The translations under genes were made by a program, and so were the position numbers. A stretch of 64,000 nucleotides of DNA, from the NCBI GenBank assembly GCA_020543525.1, contig JAHYIO010000039.1, positions 372,001-436,000 on the forward strand, read 5' to 3'. Below are positions 58,406-64,000 of the stretch, in pieces. Origin of the DNA: Coriolopsis trogii (taxonomy: Eukaryota; Basidiomycota; Agaricomycetes; Polyporales; Polyporaceae). The notes below the pieces were generated by a model, which saw only the letters and a list, made by a program, of their open reading frames with translations, was not told where the DNA came from and made no database searches. The first letter of the stretch is position 1, and the number at the start of each line of letters is the position of its first letter.

Positions 58406-59311
58406 ATGATGCTCACCGCCCACAAGTACGACACCCGCCTCTCCGCGAAGCGAAAGAGACTTGAGACCCTGGACGACGTACTACTACCCGCCCCCAAGGC
58501 ACAAAAGACCACTTCCACGACACAATGCAAGTCATCAAGAGCAATGGACCTGTACGACGCGCTACCTGCTTCCAAGGTGAAGAAGACCATCCCCAAGACG
58601 CGATCTAGACCATCAAGGGCGGCAGAGAGAGCTGAGAGGGCTGAACGCAAGGTACGTCTGTACTATGGCTTGGCTATCTACACCTTACTTACACGGTAGC
58701 GTGTAGAATGTGGAAGGGCGCATGAAGAATCGAGCCCCCGAGGACGAAATCGACCCGGCGGAGCTCGCCAGTAGCGGTACGAAGCCTGAGCTACGTCTCT
58801 ATGGCTGGCCGTACAAAAGGCAGCACATGCTGGACTACGCGATACGCCATCACATCCGTTTCCCCGTTGCGGAGGCCTACCGGGAGTTGTTTGGGGGCAT
58901 GGAGGAGTTCGAGTTCGCAGACCTTACGGGAGGAGCACTACAGCAACTCGCGACTTATGACCAACATCTACTGTGGCGCTGCGTTCATGACGATCTGCAA
59001 GCTGCAAGAAGTTACAGGTTTACAGCTGAACATCGGGCGACCTTACTCTCCCCATTGGGATGGCATGGTCTACATCTGGTCGAACTACGACATGGAGAAG
59101 CGGTGGCGGCTGGCTAGCAGACTCGAGCGTTTCGAGAGGGGTGTGGAGATCATCGACAGGGCGATGAATGAGGGGGTGCGTGGCGAGCGATCGAAACTGC
59201 AGTGGTGGTACACATATGACAAAGACGTCGTGAGTCTGCTCGGTGGTCATACGCATTTCGCCGCACTGACGTCGTCGCCTACGATAGAGTCGATTCGCCT
59301 CACGTCGATGA
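58406..59311 (+). pseudogene. YGWP family copy p (subfamily A), one-base frameshift
   Basis: Exon 1 (58406-58651, 82 codons, longest of the family) has YDTRLSAKRKR and a doubled segment: APKAQKTTSTTQ, then SKVKKTIPKTRS. Exon 2 is 58707-59229, 523 bp where sister copies have 522. The extra G lies at the DLTEEHYSN site (ACGGGAGG for ACGGAGG). All else is intact, including YGWPYKRQ before it, WDGMVYIWSNYD and QWWYTYDKD after it, and the micro-exon 59288-59311 (Ser-Arg-Phe-Ala-Ser-Arg-Arg-stop). Either a very young pseudogene or a sequencing error. Promoter block 2 variant at 58329-58341. Confidence 0.8.
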
Positions 59312-59928
59312 TCCGCATACATGTTGTTGCGCACATGTATTCCCGTTCTATCTTTATTTGCGTCTACGTATTATACATCAAGTCTAAATTCTGTGTCTAT
59401 CTGAACCTGGTACAAGACGACATATGGCTCGAAAGGCTGTCATGGCGATCGGCGACGTATTATGCCAACAGCTTCGCCATCGGCGATGCAAGCAGGTTGA
59501 ACAATAGTGTGCTACTCTCATATGCTCTCTTGTGCGATACCGTCGCTGGCATCCTGGTTAGAGAAGACGGAAATGGCGACGGCCCCGACTTGGATGACCT
59601 GTTAATGGTTTAGCGTGAATCGACTACGTGTGACAAGACCTCAAACTGCAAGGTGGTGAATCGTGATGTGTGTACCTGGGAAAGCTACACCGCACGGCGC
59701 CGAGGCACGGATCGAACTCTTGAGCTGGTGAGCTGGTGTCTTGATCATGCATGCCTTAGTGGACCACGCTGGTGGATTCCGAGCGCCTGTGAGGTTCGTA
59801 ACCAGGAGTTGAACGTTGACCGTGAGCGCTACGATCGAACAGAACTCCAGCTTGCCTAGGACCACCACTCATTCCTGGCTAAGCCTGCCTACACTCCGTT
59901 CGAATCTTCCGAACTCGCCGTTGCGACC
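59312..59928. other. Intergenic region
   Basis: Downstream flank of copy p and upstream region of copy q, with a weak promoter block 2 (CTTGCCTAGGACCACCA, ~59853-59869). No gene supported. Confidence 0.4.
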
Positions 59929-60755
59929 AAGTCCACAGGGCACACATACAACACCCGCTCCTCGGCGAAGAAGCGGCAGAGCCCCGATAAGCAGAGGGAC
60001 GCAGCTCGCGCACCGAAGGCGCGAAAGACCAATCCGAAGCCGCAGTACAAGTGGTCGACGACAGCAGCCGAGACTTGGACAGGGTACTGGCATACTAAAG
60101 CTATAAAAGTGCGTAGCCAAGTGGTGACTTTGCTCGTAGCCCTGGACTTATGGCGGCATGCAGGAGCTGGAGAGCGCGATGAAGGCTCATGGCCCCGAGG
60201 ACGAGCTCGATCCTGCGGAACTCCGAGTCGCCAGTAGTGGCTCCAAACCCGAGCTACGCCTCAATGGCTGGCCGTACAAGAGAGAGTACATGCTCGAGTA
60301 CGCGCGACGCCATAACCTCCGCTTTCCCGTCGCGAACGGCACACGGAAGTTGTTCGGGGGCAAGAGGACGTTCAAGTTCGCAGACCTCACGGAGGAGCAC
60401 TATAACAACCGGCGACTCATGTGTAGTCGTTCATGACAATGTGCAAGATTGAAAAAGAGACGGAGCTCCAGCCGGAGATGAGTAAACCTTACTCCCTCGA
60501 TTGGGACGGCATGATTTACATCTGGTCCAACTATGACTTCGAGAGCCGGTGGCTGATACGCTCGACCTCTTTGACAGAGGCGTGGAGACTATTGACCGAG
60601 CGATGAATGAGGGTGCGCAAGGCGAGAGATCAAAACTACAATGGTGGTACACGTATGATCATGATGTCGTGAGTCTACATCTCCCGACATACTTATGCCA
60701 TTTCAGTATCTGACATTTTGGACCTTGGCAGAGCCGATACACCTCCCGGATGTGA
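59929..60755 (+). pseudogene. YGWP family copy q (subfamily A), broken
   Basis: The start codon is AAG instead of ATG (59929-59931), followed by THTYNTRSSAKKR. Exon 1 and intron 1 are otherwise close to copy o. Exon 2 keeps LNGWPYKREY (Tyr lost from YGWP), LFGGKRTFKFADL and DWDGMIYIWSNYD but is frameshifted at ~60425 by a deletion. The micro-exon (60732-60755; Ser-Arg-Tyr-Thr-Ser-Arg-Met-stop) is intact. It lies tail to tail with the intact copper-fist gene, like h and l with their copper-fist partners. Confidence 0.8.
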
Positions 60756-61651
60756 TCAATGTCGCGACCGATCAACTCACAGTGACACCTCACGTTTAGT
60801 TGTATATTCTGCATGTTCAGTTAGCGTCTTTGTACGATCTCTCTCAATGCATTCAGTGAATCCCGACGTTGAGGCCGCTCGAGACGTGTGTGTGGCGCTC
60901 TGAGTCGGCGGAAAGTATCCGCTCATGGCACGTACAAACGTCGAGCATCCCCGGGATCGCTTCCAAGGACTCCGCGGCTGCTTTCCCATAAATGTCATCG
61001 CACAGACAGTCGAGGGTTCGATGAGCGGGGGCGACGAGCCTTACAGAACCACTCACCCTGACTCACGACGTGACGGCCGGTATGGTATACGCGTGGTACT
61101 ATGCCCGAGGTTTTCAGCGTAGAGGTTACGAGCATGCACAAGTCGAGGAAGGGAAGTGGAGATATGTCATGAAAACAGGGCTATTTCGGACCCGCGGGTT
61201 CTTCGATGAGAGAGGAAAGGAACGGGGTGCCGGGGATGACAACGATGAGGACCGCAGGATCATGTACGTGCGACAGGCGAATGAAACCTTCCTGGAGAGC
61301 ACTCATGCAAGGGAGTGTACATACTCGCGCTGTGGAGGGGGAGGTTGTCGGCTATCGACGACAACTTTCCATTGACCGTTCCGAGCCGTCGTGAAAGAAA
61401 GAACCCCATCGAAAGCCAACGGAGAGCGAGCATGAATTGCTCGCACGCATGCGAAATCAACTCTGCCTCTGGACACTGATGGGCATAGGGATGTAGACGG
61501 CTGCATTCCAATCTAACGACAAGCTGGGTAAACACGTGTGTGCCAAAACGAACTCTGAAGTTTCGTGAAGAGACTGAAGCTGAGAAGCTGAGATCGCGAA
61601 CCGCCATCTATGGCTAGAAGCAGACTTCAACGGCGATACCCATGGAAGTCT
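60756..61651. other. Region between two convergent genes
   Basis: 60800-61050 matches the reverse complement of 37900-38150, the spacer of the h module. 61060-61600 has no counterpart and no supported gene. Confidence 0.45.
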
Positions 61652-63594
61652 CTAGAAGGGACGCGTGCGCTGCGAACTGTTCGTCCGATAATCATGAGTC
61701 TCTGAACCACGGCGCCGAGAGTGAGGAGGCGCCTGAGGGGGGTCCGGTCCAGAATAAGCTGTGGAGGGATAGAAGGATCGATCCGCTACGTCCATCGGGG
61801 TCGGCTGGGGTGACAAGCCCTCAAGTCGTCCAATGTTGTGCGGAGACGTCGCACTGGACGAATGTCTACGAGAAGACGACGGCGCGGGACCCATGGGCAT
61901 CCTTGGGGCATTGAACGCGGCAACCTCCCAAGATCCACCCGCGTTCCGCGACAGATTCGGAAACGGGCTTGTAGAATTCGGGTCGGTGCCAGGCGAGCCA
62001 GGAGAGGAGGGGCTCGTCGATGCTGTCCGCCCGCCGCAACAAGGTGCCCTCTCGCCCGACGTCGCGAACGTGATGGAGCGTGCAGATGGAGTGTCGTGGA
62101 CGCAGTCTGTGCATTGGCAACCCTCGCAACAACCACAGCAGTCCGGTGGACAAGTGCATAGGCCTCTCGGACACTTGCAACGTCCACCGCAGCACTCTTC
62201 GGGAATGGGTGGAGAGAATTGTGGAGGCATTGGACTGCTGGGGACGTTCTGCCACGTCGCATAGGGCGACCTCATGGACGGAATGAAGGGCATACCAAAT
62301 TGGGGGTCGTAGGACGATGAGGGCGGTATGTTGTGGAGAGAAGAGGATTGTTGGAGCCATTCATCGATCTCTTGCATCTGCGTAGGGTCGAACATCGTAC
62401 GTGCAGCATCGGTTCCAAGAGTCGCAAGAGAGTTTATGTTGCACTCCAGGCAAGCGCCGCATTCGTTGGGGTTGGCGCAGGGAGCGGATGAATCTGCGCG
62501 TCGCCCTTGATGCTCGACACAACCAGCGCACGAGCACGACGAGCCGCAGCCGCACGTAGAAGAAGAGACAGGAGACAACACGAAAGAACTGTCCGCAGGC
62601 GTTGGCCAACTGTCGTAGGAAGGACTTGGGACCTGAGAATAGTTGAGCGAGCCTTGGTATGCGATAGGGGACGTCTCAGTCATCTCCGAGTCAACGGCGG
62701 GTGACTGTTCCGAACGACGGCTGTAAGAGTCGAAACCTGTAAGTCCGTGAATGGGGCTATGCCCGCCTTGGTAGATGGCAGGACTGTGCGGTATACGAGC
62801 AGATGATGCATCTGCGGAGGGTTTGGGCAGTACTGGACGCTGGCGACTAGCGTGAGCATGGATAGCCAAAGCAGCAGGCTCAGACATTTGTTCGCCTGAA
62901 GGTCGAGAGGAAGATGAAGCACCAAAGCCGCGGCGTTCAGAACCTCTCGCGAAAGTTTTAGCTCTCTCGCGGGGAGTCCAACAAGTGCACGTGGTGCCCT
63001 CCTTGCATGAACATCCACGGTCTACGAGCGTGCCATAAGAATACGGTCCTAGTATGAGGAACAATGACTCCTTACTGCTTTCGTCGGACTCGGAACCTTC
63101 GGGATGGGACGCGACCGACGCTCCCAGCAGGTCTTCGGGCAACCCACTGGGGAACGCGGCGCGAGCGGGTAGCCTTGATCCTCCTGAGGAGCAATGGACC
63201 AGAGCGGCCTTGAAAGTCAGACCACACTGAGATGGACTATGACAATGAGCGAACACACCTCTACTGGAGGATGCTTCAGGGCCGTTGTTCCTACTCTCGC
63301 ACGCGCATTTGACGTGTATTTGACGCGTTTTTCTCAGTTCCCTGCAGTGTTCGCATTGGGTGACTGGACGACCCTTTCTCTTGATTTCAAATAGCGGGCG
63401 GTCGGTGTGTTGGCAGGACGAGGAGCGATGGCCCTTGATGCAAGTTTCGCTGTCGTGAGGGTCAGGAGAAATGTACACGCGATCGAGCGCGGCGCATACC
63501 AGGCGTATTTCGTGTCTCCGACAAGGACCTGGGATACACCAGAGGTAGGTTCAATGACACCAGCCTCCGACGAGGCAGTGTCAACACCTACCAT
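61652..63594 (-). CDS. Copper-fist DNA-binding transcription factor (Mac1/Cuf1/Ace1 type), intact copy 1
   Basis: Minus strand. Exon 1 is the start codon alone (63594-63592), exon 2 63528-63500, exon 3 from 63449 to TAG 61652; introns 63 and 50 bp. This gives MVLVGDTKYACETCIKGHRS, the hallmark copper-fist start: Cys11, Cys14, Cys23 and His25 bind zinc and RKGRP (35-39) contacts the DNA minor groove. Two long Cys-rich clusters follow (CGCGSSCSCAGC and CKCPRGLCTCPPDCCGCC), the type that senses copper in fungal regulators. Length is 609 residues, or 584 if a further 75-bp intron (63258-63184) is spliced; stops in the matching stretch of copy 2 favour that. It probably controls copper uptake or detoxification genes in the nucleus; which of the two cannot be told. 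Confidence 0.88.
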
Positions 63595-63626
63595 GGTGGG
63601 TTTGAGTGGAGAAATGAGGTGGAATA

Positions 63627-63685
63627 GTGGTAGAAACGCCCCGGACGCGAGTCGTACGTCCGCGACGCAAAGCGCGCGTTATTGG
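63627..63685 (-). promoter_or_regulatory. Conserved copper-fist promoter block (copy 1)
   Basis: Same ~60 bp as at 35880-35938 and 45282-45342, ending ~32 bp before the ATG. Confidence 0.5.
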
Positions 63686-64000
63686 TAGACAGAGAGCGCG
63701 ATGTAGCTGATCGTGTGTGGGGTCGCGACCAACATGGGCAAGGAAGTAAAAAGAGAGGAAAAAAGAATAGAAAGGCGGGTCGATGCTGGGCTCAGTATTT
63801 ATCAGGCCCATGACGCCACCGATCACAAACAGATGCAAAGTTCGGGGCTTCGGTCCGTAGGACCACAGCCATGCATCCCACCACCCAGCGTAGTCGCGAG
63901 TGGCGATATTCACGCTCGCCGCGCGAGTCGAGGGTTGCGTCAACGCTGGACGTGGAACACACCGGGTACGTCCTAGGAGAAAGCTATCAGATTGTGAACG
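63686..64000 (-). other. Upstream region of the copper-fist gene
   Basis: 63780-63870 matches 35741-35835 and 45130-45185 (GATCGGTGGCGTCATGGGCC-like sequence), so the duplicated module extends at least this far. No gene is supported in what remains of the window. Confidence 0.45.

Noticed and set aside
59690..59730. tRNA-like GGATCGAAC sequence
   Set aside because: It resembles a T-arm by chance; no acceptor or anticodon stem can be formed around it.

Overview
The window looks like a gene-poor, repeat-rich stretch of nuclear DNA from an agaricomycete (basidiomycete) fungus. Introns are short (about 50-77 bp, GT-AG), there is a nuclear tRNA-Leu, a CDC20-type cell-cycle gene, a copper-fist transcription factor, and a chromodomain-type Ty3/Gypsy element. 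The species cannot be named from sequence alone.

Layout. 1-1024: edge of what may be an older LTR element. 1025-10913: a complete Ty3/Gypsy element with 374-bp LTRs and a perfect 5-bp target duplication; its gag-pol frame is broken by five stops and a frameshift. 11.4-14.2 kb: a decayed CDC20 copy and a decayed small gene. 14.6-61 kb: a dispersed multigene array. Four ingredients recur. (1) The 'YGWP family' (my name): three-exon genes for ~230-residue proteins with an N-terminal basic nuclear-signal-like stretch and a YG(W/C)PFKY core. I count 17 copies, 11 apparently intact and 6 broken, in three subfamilies that occupy successive parts of the window. (2) A larger three-exon family whose core carries a PD...ExK pattern like restriction-endonuclease folds: 3 full genes and 1 remnant, each followed ~420-480 bp downstream, in the same orientation, by a YGWP gene. 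(3) Copper-fist regulators: 1 intact and 2 broken, each convergent with an A-type YGWP gene. (4) Fragments of CDC20: 4 decayed copies besides the intact gene at 21.2-23.1 kb.

How it fits together. Intron positions, promoter blocks and flanks are shared between copies, so the array grew by DNA-level segmental duplication, inversion and conversion rather than retroposition. The most unusual feature is the repeated two-gene cassette (PD-ExK-like gene plus YGWP gene). Its function is unknown; a conflict, defence or selfish-element role is only an inference. Copy relationships were judged by reading, not by computed alignment, so boundaries of decayed repeats are approximate.
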